Below are positions 8,444 to 17,313 of a stretch of 40,601 nucleotides of DNA, piece by piece (positions within the stretch are counted from its first letter, which is position 1; the number at the start of each line of letters is the position of its first letter). This DNA comes from Rickettsiaceae bacterium (lineage in GTDB: Bacteria; Pseudomonadota; Alphaproteobacteria; Rickettsiales; Rickettsiaceae). The notes beneath the pieces were generated by a model, which saw only the letters and a list, made by a program, of their open reading frames with translations, was not told the DNA's origin and searched no databases. Position numbers and translations under genes: made by a program. The DNA lies in NCBI GenBank assembly GCA_020697135.1, contig JAJFBM010000010.1, positions 1-40,601 of the forward strand, in the 5' to 3' direction.

Positions 8444-9158
8444 GCTCGTCATCATCTTCGTCCTCATCGTCGAAATCGTCCTCAATAAGCCCACCATCAT
8501 AGGTAATTTCTTGTCCAGCTGCTGAGAGTCTATATTTTAAATAATCATCTATAGTCGACTGTAGCTCGTCCATTTTTTCTCTAAAGAAATGGTCTGCACC
8601 ATTAATAATTTTACATTCAACTGGAGCTTGCTTTTGCTTAGATAATTTATCTACCATATCGAGCACAGCTTCTTCAGAGACTATACTATCTCTGTTACCT
8701 TGCACGATTAAACCTGGAACTGGGCAAGGTGAGAGGAAAGTAAAATCATATTTATTCACTGGAGGTGACACAGCAAGGAAATTAGTAATTTCTGGTCTTC
8801 TCATCATAAGTTGCATACCGACCCATGAGCCAAATGAAAATCCAGCAATCCAGAAATCTGTCGCAAAAGGGTTCTGAGTTTGTAACCAATCAAGAGCAGT
8901 TGCTGCATCAGTTAATTCACCAACACCATTATCAAATTCTCCTTGAGACTTACCCACTCCACGAAAATTAATTCGTAGTGTTGTAAAACCATTTTCAACA
9001 AAGGTTTTATACATTGCATATACAACTTTGTTATTCATCGTTCCACCATAAACAGGGTGAGGATGCAAAACTAATACTACTGGTGATTTCTTATCTGAAG
9101 ATTCATTATATCTTCCTTCAATTCTACCAGCAGGTCCATTAAAATAAACTTCAGGCAT
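8394..9158 (-). CDS. Alpha/beta hydrolase (COG2945-like) with acidic tail
   Basis: A 254-residue alpha/beta hydrolase. Visible features are the oxyanion HPHPVYGGT (32-40), RGVGKSQG (66-73), the nucleophile elbow G106-F-S108-F-G110, an acid D157 in GNRDS, and H190 in GADHFF, giving a complete Ser-Asp-His triad. Substrate is unknown; relatives are annotated as esterases or dienelactone-hydrolase-like. After the fold (~210) comes an unusual strongly acidic run (EDDFDDEDEDDDE, ~226-238) followed by a basic PRRIMLDDFL end. The last 50 bp are antisense to the end of anmK, so the two C-termini constrain each other. It is probably monocistronic. Confidence 0.88.
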   Translation of the reverse strand: MPEVYFNGPAGRIEGRYNESSDKKSPVVLVLHPHPVYGGTMNNKVVYAMYKTFVENGFTTLRINFRGVGKSQGEFDNGVGELTDAATALDWLQTQNPFATDFWIAGFSFGSWVGMQLMMRRPEITNFLAVSPPVNKYDFTFLSPCPVPGLIVQGNRDSIVSEEAVLDMVDKLSKQKQAPVECKIINGADHFFREKMDELQSTIDDYLKYRLSAAGQEITYDGGLIEDDFDDEDEDDDEPKSGNKPRRIMLDDFL

Positions 9159-9310
9159 ATTTTATTACTCAAAAAATTGTTAAGTACTTGACTAATTTAC
9201 TAGGTTATTTATAATAGCAAGAAATTATAAATTTTTATTTAATATCATTTTTATAGTTAATTTACTTAAAGATGCTTAAAATATAAGCATTAATGTAGAT
9301 CTACTATAGT

Positions 9311-9339
9311 TTGATAAAAAGTAAGCCTGAATATATATA
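9311..9339 (+). promoter_or_regulatory. Promoter of the isc operon, with nearby palindromes
   Basis: TTGATA (9311-9316) and TATATA (9334-9339) are 17 bases apart; a start near 9346 would leave a leader of about 32 nt. Just upstream are a perfect palindrome GTAGATCTAC (9295-9304) and an inverted repeat GCTT/AAGC (9274-9288). Either could be an operator for IscR autoregulation, but neither clearly matches the enterobacterial IscR consensus as I recall it. Confidence 0.6.
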
Positions 9340-9377
9340 GCATAGCAATATTAATAAATCAATTATTGTATAATTAT

Positions 9378-9833
9378 ATGATGTTAACCACAAAAGCAAG
9401 ATATGCTGTTATGGCTGTAATTGATATGGCTTATAGCGTAAATAAAGAGCAGCCAATTACTCTTGCAGATATTTCCTTAAGACAAAATATTGCCTTAAGC
9501 TATCTTGAACAAATATTTAATAAGCTCAAGAAAGCTGGTATAGTAAAGGCAATAAAAGGACCAGGGGGTGGGTATTTATTAACGGATTATAATTTTGAGA
9601 TTGCACGAATTATTGATGCTGTTGAAGAAAATTTAGAAATGACACGCTGTAATAATAGATCCAATAATGGATGTATGCCAGATAATACAAAATGCAGTAC
9701 CCATCATTTGTGGGAAGGTTTAAACTACCAAATTAGAGATTACTTCAATAGAGTAACCATTACCGATATAGTATCCGGCAAGTTAAAAAATGAAGTAGAA
9801 AATTTGCATCAAAAGGTTTTAAGCGCAGTATGA
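9378..9833 (+). CDS. iscR: Rrf2 family Fe-S sensing regulator IscR
   Basis: A 151-residue Rrf2-type winged-helix regulator. The start at 9378 gives MMLTTKARYAV, aligning with the typical MRLTTKGRYAV; a TTG at 9366 would add four residues. The recognition helix region and wing (GPGGGY) are present. Three cysteines C91, C99 and C106 plus H109 (in CSTHHLW) match the [2Fe-2S] ligands of E. coli IscR (C92, C98, C104, H107), with slightly longer spacing. It should repress the operon when carrying its cluster. It is the first gene of the isc operon and shares ATGA (9830-9833) with the next gene, indicating coupled translation. Confidence 0.93.
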   Translation: MMLTTKARYAVMAVIDMAYSVNKEQPITLADISLRQNIALSYLEQIFNKLKKAGIVKAIKGPGGGYLLTDYNFEIARIIDAVEENLEMTRCNNRSNNGCMPDNTKCSTHHLWEGLNYQIRDYFNRVTITDIVSGKLKNEVENLHQKVLSAV

Positions 9834-10975
9834 ATAGTAAACTAATTTACTTAGATAATAATGGAACGACGAAGATGCTGACTCAAGTAAAAGAACTTAT
9901 GGTAGAGTTATTAGGTATGCCCTATAACCCATCTTCTATTCATGCATATGGGCGGCAAGCAAAGAATATTATTGAAGAAGCGAGAGAAAATATACTGAAA
10001 TCTTTTGATTTAAGCAGGTATGATGGATATACACTTACCTTTACTTCTTCAGGGACAGAAGCTAATAACCTTGTACTTAACAATTTTAAAGATGAGCAAA
10101 TATTAATATCAAGCATAGAGCATCCATCTATTTTAGAGAAAAAGCATTATGCAGATAATATAATAGAAATAAAAGTTGGCAGTAATGGTATTGTAGATTT
10201 GGCGGATTTAGAAATAAGTCTTAAGTCTTTAAAGGGCAGAAAAGTCCTTATATCAGTAATGTTTGCTAATAATGAGACTGGAATTATTCAACCTATAAAG
10301 GATATAGCAGTAATAGCGAGGCAGTATGGCGCTTATATCCATTCTGATATGGCACAAGCAATAGGCAAAGTTAATGTGGATATTAAAGATTTAGACCTTG
10401 ATTTTATTACAATTTCAAGTCATAAATTCGGTGGCCCTATAGGAGCTGGTGCATTAATTAGAAAAGAAAAAATACATCTCAAAGCTGATATTATTGGCGG
10501 GGGACAGGAGAAAGGAGTAAGGTCTGGAACAGAAAATATTGCAGCAATTGCAGGATTTGCTGAAGCTTGTAAATATACTAAAGAAATGGCTAAGTCCATG
10601 GAGAATATAGTAAAGTTCAGAGATAAAATGGAAAGAGAAATCTTAAATATAGATCCTGAGATTAAAATAATTGGTCAAAACACTTTAAAGCTGCCTAATA
10701 CTAGCTTAATTATTATGCCAAATGTAGATAGTACTATTCAGCTGATGAATTTTGATCTTGCCGGTATTGCAGTAAGCTCAGGTTCTGCATGTTCATCTGG
10801 CAAAGTTGGAAGCTCACATGTTTTAAAAGCTATGAAAATCCCAGAGAAACTTGCTAAATGTGCTATTAGAGTAAGCTTATCTTATGACCAAGCAGAAGAT
10901 GATATAACATATTTTATTGAAAGTTGGAAAAATATATATTCAAGGCTCAATGTTGAGCAAAGAATAGCAGGGTAA
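9830..10975 (+). CDS. Second cysteine desulfurase (NifS/IscS-like paralogue)
   Basis: A 381-residue PLP enzyme that takes sulfur from cysteine. It shows H98 (SIEHPS), D173 and Q176 (HSDMAQA), the PLP lysine K199 in SSHKFGGP, and catalytic C321 in [15 protein letters not shown]. It is clearly distinct from the IscS encoded next (shorter N-terminus, different active-site loop). Rickettsiales are known to carry two tandem desulfurase genes at this place. Its separate job is unknown: tRNA thiolation or a sulfur-donor partner for IscS are possible. It overlaps iscR by four bases (ATGA), with 19 bases to iscS. Confidence 0.92.
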   Translation: MNSKLIYLDNNGTTKMLTQVKELMVELLGMPYNPSSIHAYGRQAKNIIEEARENILKSFDLSRYDGYTLTFTSSGTEANNLVLNNFKDEQILISSIEHPSILEKKHYADNIIEIKVGSNGIVDLADLEISLKSLKGRKVLISVMFANNETGIIQPIKDIAVIARQYGAYIHSDMAQAIGKVNVDIKDLDLDFITISSHKFGGPIGAGALIRKEKIHLKADIIGGGQEKGVRSGTENIAAIAGFAEACKYTKEMAKSMENIVKFRDKMEREILNIDPEIKIIGQNTLKLPNTSLIIMPNVDSTIQLMNFDLAGIAVSSGSACSSGKVGSSHVLKAMKIPEKLAKCAIRVSLSYDQAEDDITYFIESWKNIYSRLNVEQRIAG

Positions 10976-10994
10976 GTTTGTAAGGAGAAATATA

Positions 10995-12251
10995 ATGAGT
11001 AGTTTAGAGTTACTAAAACAACAATTAATCGATATGGGCAGTAACTTGCCTATATATTTGGATTATCAAGCAACAACTCCAATGGATCCTGCGGTTCTTG
11101 AAGCTATGATCCCATATTTTACGCATAAATTTGGCAATCCTCATTCAAGAACTCACCAATATGGCTGGGAAGCTGAAGAAGCAATTGAGGAGGCAAGAAG
11201 CCAAGTTGCGCATTTAATTAATGCAAACCCTAAAGAAATTATCTTTACTTCAGGCGGAACTGAGTCAAATAATACGGCAATTAGAGGCGTTGCAAAATTC
11301 TATAAAGATAAAAAGAACCATATTATTACCGTGCAGACAGAGCATAAATGCGTACTTGATGTTTGCCGCCATCTTGAGCAAGAAGGTTTTATAGTAACTT
11401 ACCTACCTGTGCAAGAAAATGGTATAATTGATTTAGATACATTACGCGAGGCTATAACAGATAAAACAGTTTTAGTCTCTATAATGGCTGTAAATAATGA
11501 GATTGGCGTTATTCAACCCCTTAAAGAGATTGGTAAGATCTGCAAAGAAAATGGCGTATTTTTTCATAGCGATATAGCGCAAGCCTTTGGCAAAATTCCG
11601 ATTGATGTAGAGGAGTGCAATATTGATCTTGCAAGTATTAGCGGCCATAAAGCTTATGGACCAAAAGGTATTGGTGCATTATATGTACGGAAGAAACCTA
11701 GAGTAAGGTTACATCCAATAATAAATGGGGGGGGGCAAGAGCGTGGTATTAGGTCAGGCACTCTTCCCACCCCTTTAATTGTGGGGCTTGGCAAAGCTGC
11801 AGATATTGCAGCACATCGCATGCAAGATGATTATGCTCATATTAAAAGATTATCTGATAAATTTATAAATACGTTACTCGAAAATATTCCAGAACTATAT
11901 TTAAATGGCGATAGATACCAAAGATTCCCTGGCAATATTAATTTAAGTTTTGCTTATATTGAAGGAGAATCTATGATTCTTGCTATTAAAGAACTTGCTG
12001 TGTCTTCAGGCTCAGCATGTACTTCTTCGTCCCTTGAACCTTCCTATGTACTTAAAGCTCTTGGTCTCGAAGAAGAAATGGCTCATACATCTATTAGGTT
12101 TGGTATTGGAAGATTTACTACAGAAGCTGAAGTTGATTATGCTCTAGCCTTGATTCAATCAAAGGTAAAGCAGCTTAGAGAATTAAGCCCACTTTGGGAA
12201 ATGTTTCAGGAGGGGATTGATCTTAAATCCATAAACTGGGCGGCACATTAA
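10995..12251 (+). CDS. iscS: Cysteine desulfurase IscS
   Basis: A 418-residue IscS, the main sulfur donor for cluster assembly on IscU. Key residues: H117 (QTEHKC), D193 and Q196 (HSDIAQA), PLP lysine K219 in [12 protein letters not shown], and catalytic C342 in [14 protein letters not shown]. These are 13 positions later than in E. coli IscS (H104, K206, C328), consistent with an N-terminal extension. A strong AAGGAGA ribosome-binding site precedes the ATG. The C-terminal IscU-docking segment (SPLWEM...IDLKSINW) is present. A run of nine G (11727-11735) encodes G245-G247. Confidence 0.97.
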   Translation: MSSLELLKQQLIDMGSNLPIYLDYQATTPMDPAVLEAMIPYFTHKFGNPHSRTHQYGWEAEEAIEEARSQVAHLINANPKEIIFTSGGTESNNTAIRGVAKFYKDKKNHIITVQTEHKCVLDVCRHLEQEGFIVTYLPVQENGIIDLDTLREAITDKTVLVSIMAVNNEIGVIQPLKEIGKICKENGVFFHSDIAQAFGKIPIDVEECNIDLASISGHKAYGPKGIGALYVRKKPRVRLHPIINGGGQERGIRSGTLPTPLIVGLGKAADIAAHRMQDDYAHIKRLSDKFINTLLENIPELYLNGDRYQRFPGNINLSFAYIEGESMILAIKELAVSSGSACTSSSLEPSYVLKALGLEEEMAHTSIRFGIGRFTTEAEVDYALALIQSKVKQLRELSPLWEMFQEGIDLKSINWAAH

Positions 12252-12273
12252 TATAAAAAAGAAGAGAAATTTT

Positions 12274-12660
12274 ATGGCATATAGCAAAGAAGTAATTGAT
12301 CATTATGAGAACCCTCGTAATGTTGGATCACTTGATAAAAACGATCATTCTGTCGGAACTGGCTTAGTTGGCGCTCCTGCTTGTGGGGATGTAATGAAGC
12401 TGCAGATTAAAGTAAATGAAGAAGGTGTCATTGAAGAGGCAAAATTTAAAACTTTTGGTTGTGGATCTGCTATTGCTTCAAGCTCACTTATAACAGAATG
12501 GGTCAAGGGTAAAAATTTAGATGAAGCAAGCGCGATTAAAAACACTGAAATTGCTAAGCATTTATCTTTACCACCTGTAAAGATTCATTGTTCACTCCTT
12601 GCTGAAGATGCTATAAAAGCTGCTATTGCAGATTATAAAGCGAAAAAAGTCAAAGCATAA
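12274..12660 (+). CDS. iscU: Fe-S cluster scaffold IscU
   Basis: A 128-residue scaffold on which [2Fe-2S] clusters are built. The three cluster cysteines are C37 (PACGD, with D39), C63 (FGCGSA) and C106 (IHCSLLAEDA). The LPPVK motif at 99-103, bound by HscA, is intact. Length is normal. It lies 22 bases after iscS and eight bases before iscA; AAGAAGAGA precedes the start. Confidence 0.97.
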   Translation: MAYSKEVIDHYENPRNVGSLDKNDHSVGTGLVGAPACGDVMKLQIKVNEEGVIEEAKFKTFGCGSAIASSSLITEWVKGKNLDEASAIKNTEIAKHLSLPPVKIHCSLLAEDAIKAAIADYKAKKVKA

Positions 12661-12668
12661 GGTATTAT

Positions 12669-13022
12669 ATGACGAGCTCTGCAAAAACAAGATCTGCCAT
12701 TATTACTATTTCGGATAATGCAGCAAAGAGAATAGAACAATTGCTTGCACAGCGCGGCAAAGTTTCTCTTGGCATTCGTGTAGGGGTTAAAGCTGGAGGA
12801 TGTTCAGGACTTTCTTATGTTATAGAATATGCAGATGAGAAAAAGGCCTTTGAAGAAGAGATTCATGCTAAAGGGGTGAATGTATTTATAGACCCTAAAG
12901 CAATTATGTATGTGCTTGGCTCTGAAATGGATTATGTTGAGGATAAATTTAAATCTGGCTTTACTTTTAAAAACCCTAATGAGAAGGGAAGATGTGGGTG
13001 CGGCGAGTCTTTCCGTGTGTAA
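12669..13022 (+). CDS. iscA: Iron-sulfur assembly protein IscA
   Basis: A 117-residue A-type carrier. Its three conserved cysteines are C45 (GGCSGL), C109 and C111 (GRCGCGESF), used to bind and hand over clusters or iron. The fold region ISDNAAKRIEQLL is typical. It is packed between iscU and hscB with gaps of eight and six bases, so it is co-transcribed. HesB/ErpA-type relatives share the same residues; position in the isc operon favours IscA. Confidence 0.94.
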   Translation: MTSSAKTRSAIITISDNAAKRIEQLLAQRGKVSLGIRVGVKAGGCSGLSYVIEYADEKKAFEEEIHAKGVNVFIDPKAIMYVLGSEMDYVEDKFKSGFTFKNPNEKGRCGCGESFRV

Positions 13023-13028
13023 ATAATT

Positions 13029-13535
13029 ATGGATTATTTTACGGTTTTTAGCCTTGAGAAAAGGTTTAATATTGATATTAAGGCTTTAAAAAAAGAATAT
13101 TTATTACAGCAAATTAAGCACCATCCAGACAAAGCAGCAAATGATGAAGAGAGAATAAAATTTTTGAATCTCTCAATGGAGCTTAATGAAGCCTATAAAA
13201 TATTGCAGGATGACTTGCTTAGGGCTGAATATTTGTTAAAGCTTGAAAATATTGATTTAACTGATGAACATAGAAAAGCAAAGATAAATCAGGAAATTTT
13301 ATTAAAAGCTTTAGAAGATAGAGAATTACTTGAAGAATTGAGCAATACTTCAGAATTAAAAGGATTCCAGGAAATCAAAGCTAAATATAAACAAGATTTA
13401 TTATTAAAGCTTAGTAAGGCTTTTCAAGAAAAAAATTTGTTGAAAGCAACGAGTTACACGATTGAGCTTAAATATATAGTCAAATTAATTGAAGAAATAA
13501 AAAATAAAATTAGTAAAATAAATGCAGCTTCTTGA
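13029..13535 (+). CDS. hscB: Co-chaperone HscB
   Basis: A 168-residue J-domain co-chaperone. The J domain covers about residues 1-75, with the HPD motif at H32-P33-D34. The C-terminal helical domain (~85-165) binds IscU. It delivers IscU to HscA and stimulates HscA ATPase. Its 3' end overlaps hscA by 14 bases, which indicates translational coupling of the partner chaperones. Confidence 0.92.
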   Translation: MDYFTVFSLEKRFNIDIKALKKEYLLQQIKHHPDKAANDEERIKFLNLSMELNEAYKILQDDLLRAEYLLKLENIDLTDEHRKAKINQEILLKALEDRELLEELSNTSELKGFQEIKAKYKQDLLLKLSKAFQEKNLLKATSYTIELKYIVKLIEEIKNKISKINAAS

Positions 13536-15360
13536 GATAACTGAACCAGCTGAGAGCACATTAATACTGGATAAAAGCAAGGTTACTGCTATTGGTATTG
13601 ACCTTGGCACTACTAATTCTCTTGCAAGTTTTTCTATAAATCAACAACCCATTATCATTAAAGATGAGCATGGTAAAGATATATTACCATCGTTAATATC
13701 ACTTTCCCCTAATGGGGAGATTAAAGTAGGTTCCCTTGATGGAGCTCAAGATTTTATTAAATCCGCTAAAAGATTGATGGGGAAATCTTATGCAGAAATT
13801 CAGGGAATTTCGTCGATTCCTTCTCATATACGTAATAATATAATTGAAGATAATGGTGTTTTAAAACTCCGTTTAGGTCAAGCTTTATTTACTCCTGAAG
13901 AAATATCTGCAAAGATACTTACAAGCTTAAAAGAATCCGCTGAGAAACATTTCGGCTATCCTATCGAAAAAGCAGTAATCACTATACCTGCTTATTTTGA
14001 TGATGCAGCAAGGAATGCGACCATTTTTGCTGCTAGGCTTGCAGGGCTTGAAGTGCTTCGCTTAGTAAGTGAACCTACTGCAGCAGCCTATGCTTACGGG
14101 CTTGATCAAGGTAGCGAAGGCTATTTTTTAGTTTATGATTTGGGGGGGGGTACCTTTGATGTGTCTCTGCTTAATATGCAGATGGGGGTTTTTCAAGTAA
14201 TTGCTACAAATGGCGATACAATGCTAGGTGGAGATGATATTGATCATATTATATATGATTATTGTTTAAAGCAGCTACGTGATAATTTTAATATTAATAA
14301 TATAGATTTTAATACAGCTAAAACCCTACTTGAGGCAGTTAAAAAAGCTAAAGAAAGCTTTGTTGATAATGAGAAAGCTAAAATAAATATACGTGATATT
14401 ACTATTGAATTATCTAAAAAAGTTTTTGAAGATTTAATACACCCAATTATTGGTAGAACGACTCAAATACTAAAACAAACAATTGAGCAGTCTGAAATAG
14501 AACTTGAAGATATAGAAGGTATTATCTTAGTGGGTGGCTCTACACACATTTGTTCAATCAAAAAAGAACTAACAAACCAGCTTGGCTTAAAAATATTTGA
14601 CAAGGTAGACCCAGATCGGGTAGTTGCCCTAGGCGCCGCATTACAAGCAGAAAACCTAACCCAAGGCTCACAAAACTTACTTCTTGATGTTACACCACTT
14701 TCAATAGGTATAGAGTTGATGGGCGGTATAGTTGATAAATTAATACCACGCAATACCCCAATTCCATTCTCAGTAACAAAGCAATTTACTACCTATACTG
14801 ACAATCAAACTGGAATGCAATTTCATGTGGTGCAAGGAGATAGAGAAATCGCAAGTGAGTGTCGCTCTCTTACCCATTTTGAATTAGTGGGGATACCTCC
14901 TATGAAGGCTGGTGCTGCAGTAGTAGAAGTGAGATTTACTTTAGACGCTGATGGAATATTATTTATATCAGCTACTGAAGAAACTACTGGTATAAGCCAG
15001 GAAATAAATCTTAAGCCTTCATATGGTTTGTCATTTGAACAAATGCAGCAAATGTTAATTGAAGCATTTGAAAATGCCGAAAAAGATCATCAATATAAGC
15101 TTTTGCAAGAAACTATAATAGAAGCACAAAGAGTTATCGAAGTTCTAACAGTAGCATTAGCAGAAAATAATAATATACTTGACAAGGTTGAGTATAATTT
15201 AATAAAAGAGCAAATTGAGAAAACTATTGAGTTAATTAACCAAGGCAATAGGCAAGGAATTATAGATTCAGTAGAAAAATTAGAGCAGGCTGCAAGTCAA
15301 TTTATAGCAGCGAAAATGTCGGTTGAAATGACAAAAGCTCTTAAAGGTACGCACGTATAA
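13522..15360 (+). CDS. hscA: Hsp70-type chaperone HscA
   Basis: A 612-residue Hsp70 specialised for Fe-S transfer. The ATPase domain shows GIDLGTTNS (25-33), the second phosphate motif DLGGGTFD (206-213), and GGDDID. The substrate-binding domain follows from about residue 385 (LDVTPLSIGIE). It binds the LPPVK loop of IscU and drives cluster release. The N-terminus resembles E. coli HscA up to the first motif, supporting the start inside hscB. A G9 run (14142-14150) encodes the three glycines of DLGGGT. Confidence 0.96.
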   Translation: MQLLEITEPAESTLILDKSKVTAIGIDLGTTNSLASFSINQQPIIIKDEHGKDILPSLISLSPNGEIKVGSLDGAQDFIKSAKRLMGKSYAEIQGISSIPSHIRNNIIEDNGVLKLRLGQALFTPEEISAKILTSLKESAEKHFGYPIEKAVITIPAYFDDAARNATIFAARLAGLEVLRLVSEPTAAAYAYGLDQGSEGYFLVYDLGGGTFDVSLLNMQMGVFQVIATNGDTMLGGDDIDHIIYDYCLKQLRDNFNINNIDFNTAKTLLEAVKKAKESFVDNEKAKINIRDITIELSKKVFEDLIHPIIGRTTQILKQTIEQSEIELEDIEGIILVGGSTHICSIKKELTNQLGLKIFDKVDPDRVVALGAALQAENLTQGSQNLLLDVTPLSIGIELMGGIVDKLIPRNTPIPFSVTKQFTTYTDNQTGMQFHVVQGDREIASECRSLTHFELVGIPPMKAGAAVVEVRFTLDADGILFISATEETTGISQEINLKPSYGLSFEQMQQMLIEAFENAEKDHQYKLLQETIIEAQRVIEVLTVALAENNNILDKVEYNLIKEQIEKTIELINQGNRQGIIDSVEKLEQAASQFIAAKMSVEMTKALKGTHV

Positions 15361-15373
15361 ATAAAGGATAAAC

Positions 15374-15715
15374 ATGTCTAGAAATATATTTAAAATGACC
15401 TTTGTGACAAATGAAGGAGATGTAGAAGTTGAAGCTCCAGAAGGATTATCAGTTCTTGAAATTGCGCATATGAATAATATTAATCTAGAAGGCGCTTGTG
15501 AAGGCTCGCTTGCTTGCTCAACTTGCCATGTGATCATCGAGGATGAAAATACATATAATGGTTTAAAGCCTGCTTCTGAAGAAGAGGAAGATATGCTTGA
15601 TCTTGCTTTTGGCTTAACTCCAACTTCAAGACTTGGCTGCCAATTAATAATGTCTGGCGATTTAGATGGTTTAAAAGTTCGCTTACCGCATGCAACCCGC
15701 AATATATCCATGTAA
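15374..15715 (+). CDS. fdx: [2Fe-2S] ferredoxin of the isc system
   Basis: A 113-residue adrenodoxin-type ferredoxin. Cluster ligands are C42, C48, C51 (C-x5-C-x2-C in [11 protein letters not shown]) and C89 (RLGCQ). It provides electrons for cluster assembly. It begins 13 bases after hscA with AAAGGA upstream and is the last recognised isc gene in the operon. Confidence 0.96.
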   Translation: MSRNIFKMTFVTNEGDVEVEAPEGLSVLEIAHMNNINLEGACEGSLACSTCHVIIEDENTYNGLKPASEEEEDMLDLAFGLTPTSRLGCQLIMSGDLDGLKVRLPHATRNISM

Positions 15716-15740
15716 AACATATTTGAATATTATAAAATTT

Positions 15741-16823
15741 ATGAATTTTTTTCCTAGAAAACTTTTATCTTTATCGCTAATTATTTTTGCTTTATATAGT
15801 GTTGCATGGTTTTCCGGTGCACATATTATTAAAAAGCAAATAGTCGTTGCTTTAAACAACCTTAATTCTGAGAATACTAAAATAAGCTTTAAAGATATTG
15901 GAATTGCAGGATACCCTTTCAATTGGTCTATAAATATTTCAGATCTAAACACATTATTTCTAGAGAAAGATAATATTACTAAATTAGAACTAGCCGACAC
16001 TAAGCTTGATATAAATATATTATTGAAGTCCTTAAAAATTAGTTTTAATAAAAATATAAATCTAACCCTAGGAGAAGATTTTGATTATTTAACAAAATAT
16101 ACTATTTCCCCTAGTACATCTTTAGAGTTTTATACGGAATTCAATGAATCTTTGTATAAATTAACCTTGCAAAAAAATCTTCATATTAGCCATATATTAA
16201 AACAAATTAGCTCTAACGCGCCTCTAATTAATATTTCTAAAAATGATTTAAGTAATGCCATTGTAAATAACTTGCATTTTAGGTGTTTACAGAATCCTAA
16301 TAATCAGCAGGATAATTATAATATAATATTAAGTTTTGATTCAGAGAGTCAAAATCCAAGAAGTATATTGCGTCTTGCAAACTTTATGGCTGATATTAGC
16401 ATAAACTTAGGCTTAAGTGAATCTAAAGCAAGCTTTATTAAAGAAGTAATAGTTAATAACTTTACTAGCAACTTTAATAACTCAACTGAATTTAAAATGG
16501 CTGGTAACCTTGATTTCTCAAGCCAATATGCAATGCCAAAAGGAAGTTTAGGGCTTAGTTTTAATAATTATCCTGAGTTAGTAGATATTATCTCTGTAAG
16601 GCTAAAAAGATATTATAATACAGAGGATTTCCGAACGCATCTCTTAAATATTATAACTAAAGCTTCTGTGCAAAATAATCCTGATAGTACAGCAAGTGAG
16701 TTATTAATAATCAATCCAAATATTATAGATAATAATGCTAGATTTGATATTATTTTTACTGAAGAAGGTATAAAAATTGGTGATAAAGATTTATCTGAGT
16801 TTAGTTATTTAAAAGAATTTTAA
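15741..16823 (+). CDS. DUF2125-like membrane-anchored protein
   Basis: A 360-residue protein with one N-terminal hydrophobic segment (~8-30, LLSLSLIIFALYSVAWFSG) followed by a mostly beta-rich, probably periplasmic body. The pattern SFKDIGIAGYPFNW after the anchor resembles the alphaproteobacterial DUF2125 family as I recall it; no catalytic motif is visible. The start at 15741 places the anchor at the very N-terminus; an in-frame ATG at 15690 would overlap fdx and add 17 residues. It lies 25 bases after fdx, so it may be read with the isc operon. The function is unknown. Confidence 0.7.
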   Translation: MNFFPRKLLSLSLIIFALYSVAWFSGAHIIKKQIVVALNNLNSENTKISFKDIGIAGYPFNWSINISDLNTLFLEKDNITKLELADTKLDINILLKSLKISFNKNINLTLGEDFDYLTKYTISPSTSLEFYTEFNESLYKLTLQKNLHISHILKQISSNAPLINISKNDLSNAIVNNLHFRCLQNPNNQQDNYNIILSFDSESQNPRSILRLANFMADISINLGLSESKASFIKEVIVNNFTSNFNNSTEFKMAGNLDFSSQYAMPKGSLGLSFNNYPELVDIISVRLKRYYNTEDFRTHLLNIITKASVQNNPDSTASELLIINPNIIDNNARFDIIFTEEGIKIGDKDLSEFSYLKEF

Positions 16824-16912
16824 TATTCAAGAACAGTTATGTCTTATATTATTACCCAGAGTTTTTTCGTCTCCAACAAATGTAATATTTTATAAAAAAT
16901 TATAAAAACTTA

Positions 16913-16941
16913 TTGACTGGATAAATTTATAAGTGTATAAA
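16913..16941 (+). promoter_or_regulatory. Promoter of tRNA-Ala
   Basis: TTGACT (16913-16918) and TATAAA (16936-16941) are separated by exactly 17 bases. Initiation near 16948 would give a leader of about 20 nt before the tRNA. Confidence 0.75.
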
Positions 16942-16968
16942 TTCGTCACAACTTACCAGTTACATTGT

Positions 16969-17044
16969 GGGGATATAGCTCAGCTGGTAGAGCACCTGCT
17001 TTGCAAGCAGGGGGTCATCGGTTCGAATCCGTTTATCTCCACCA
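16969..17044 (+). tRNA. tRNA-Ala (anticodon TGC)
   Basis: The 76-base gene folds as a full cloverleaf. The acceptor GGGGATA pairs with TATCTCC (one G-T pair). The anticodon stem CCTGC/GCAGG encloses TTTGCAA with anticodon TGC, and the T loop is GTTCGAATC. The CCA end is encoded. Confidence 0.98.
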
Positions 17045-17147
17045 CCTCTTAAACTCTTCTTTAATTCCTTATATTCTTAATATTTTATTATATCCGAATA
17101 GTTTAAGTAGGTATAACAATGGAAGTAAAAGGTTTATATAAAAAATT

Positions 17148-17180
17148 GCTCGACAACGCCAACACTTAAATTCCGCAGGG
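17148..17180 (+). repeat. 33-bp direct repeat, upstream copy
   Basis: This 33-base sequence (from GCTCGACAACGCC to TTCCGCAGGG) recurs without mismatch at 17277-17309, the right end of palindrome C. The upstream copy has no left half of a palindrome, so it looks like the remnant of a second, deleted element. It contains TAA, closing a 16-codon frame that starts at 17119 (MEVKGLYKKLLDNANT). Confidence 0.75.
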
Positions 17181-17187
17181 GAAAACT

Positions 17188-17312
17188 CTACCCAAGCAAT
17201 TTAAGATGAGGGCTAGGAGAGCAAATTACGAGCATTCGAGCGTACTTTAAACGTACGTGAGAAGCGCAAGAATGCAGCTCGACAACGCCAACACTTAAAT
17301 TCCGCAGGGTAG
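17188..17312. repeat. Long imperfect palindrome C, touching the dehydrogenase start
   Basis: CTACCC (17188-17193) is mirrored by GGGTAG (17307-17312). AATTTAAG/CTTAAATT, GCATTC/GAATGC (17232-17237/17270-17275) and CGTAC (17241-17245)/GTACG (17253-17257) lead to a centre near 17249. The ~125-bp element ends two bases before the dehydrogenase ATG, and its last bases (AGGG) stand at ribosome-binding-site distance. On the minus strand its core CTTCTCACGTAC resembles the cores of palindromes A and D. Confidence 0.65.
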
Positions 17313-17313
17313 T

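Noticed and set aside
15690-15740. Longer start of the DUF2125-like protein, overlapping fdx
   Set aside because: It adds 17 residues before the membrane anchor and overlaps fdx by 26 bases; the ATG at 15741 fits better.
17119-17169. 16-codon frame MEVKGLYKKLLDNANT as a small gene
   Set aside because: Very short, ends inside a repeat, and shows no independent support; kept only as a possible gene remnant.
17148-17309. CRISPR-like repeat pair
   Set aside because: Only two 33-bp copies exist and the second is the end of a palindrome; no spacer array or cas gene is present.
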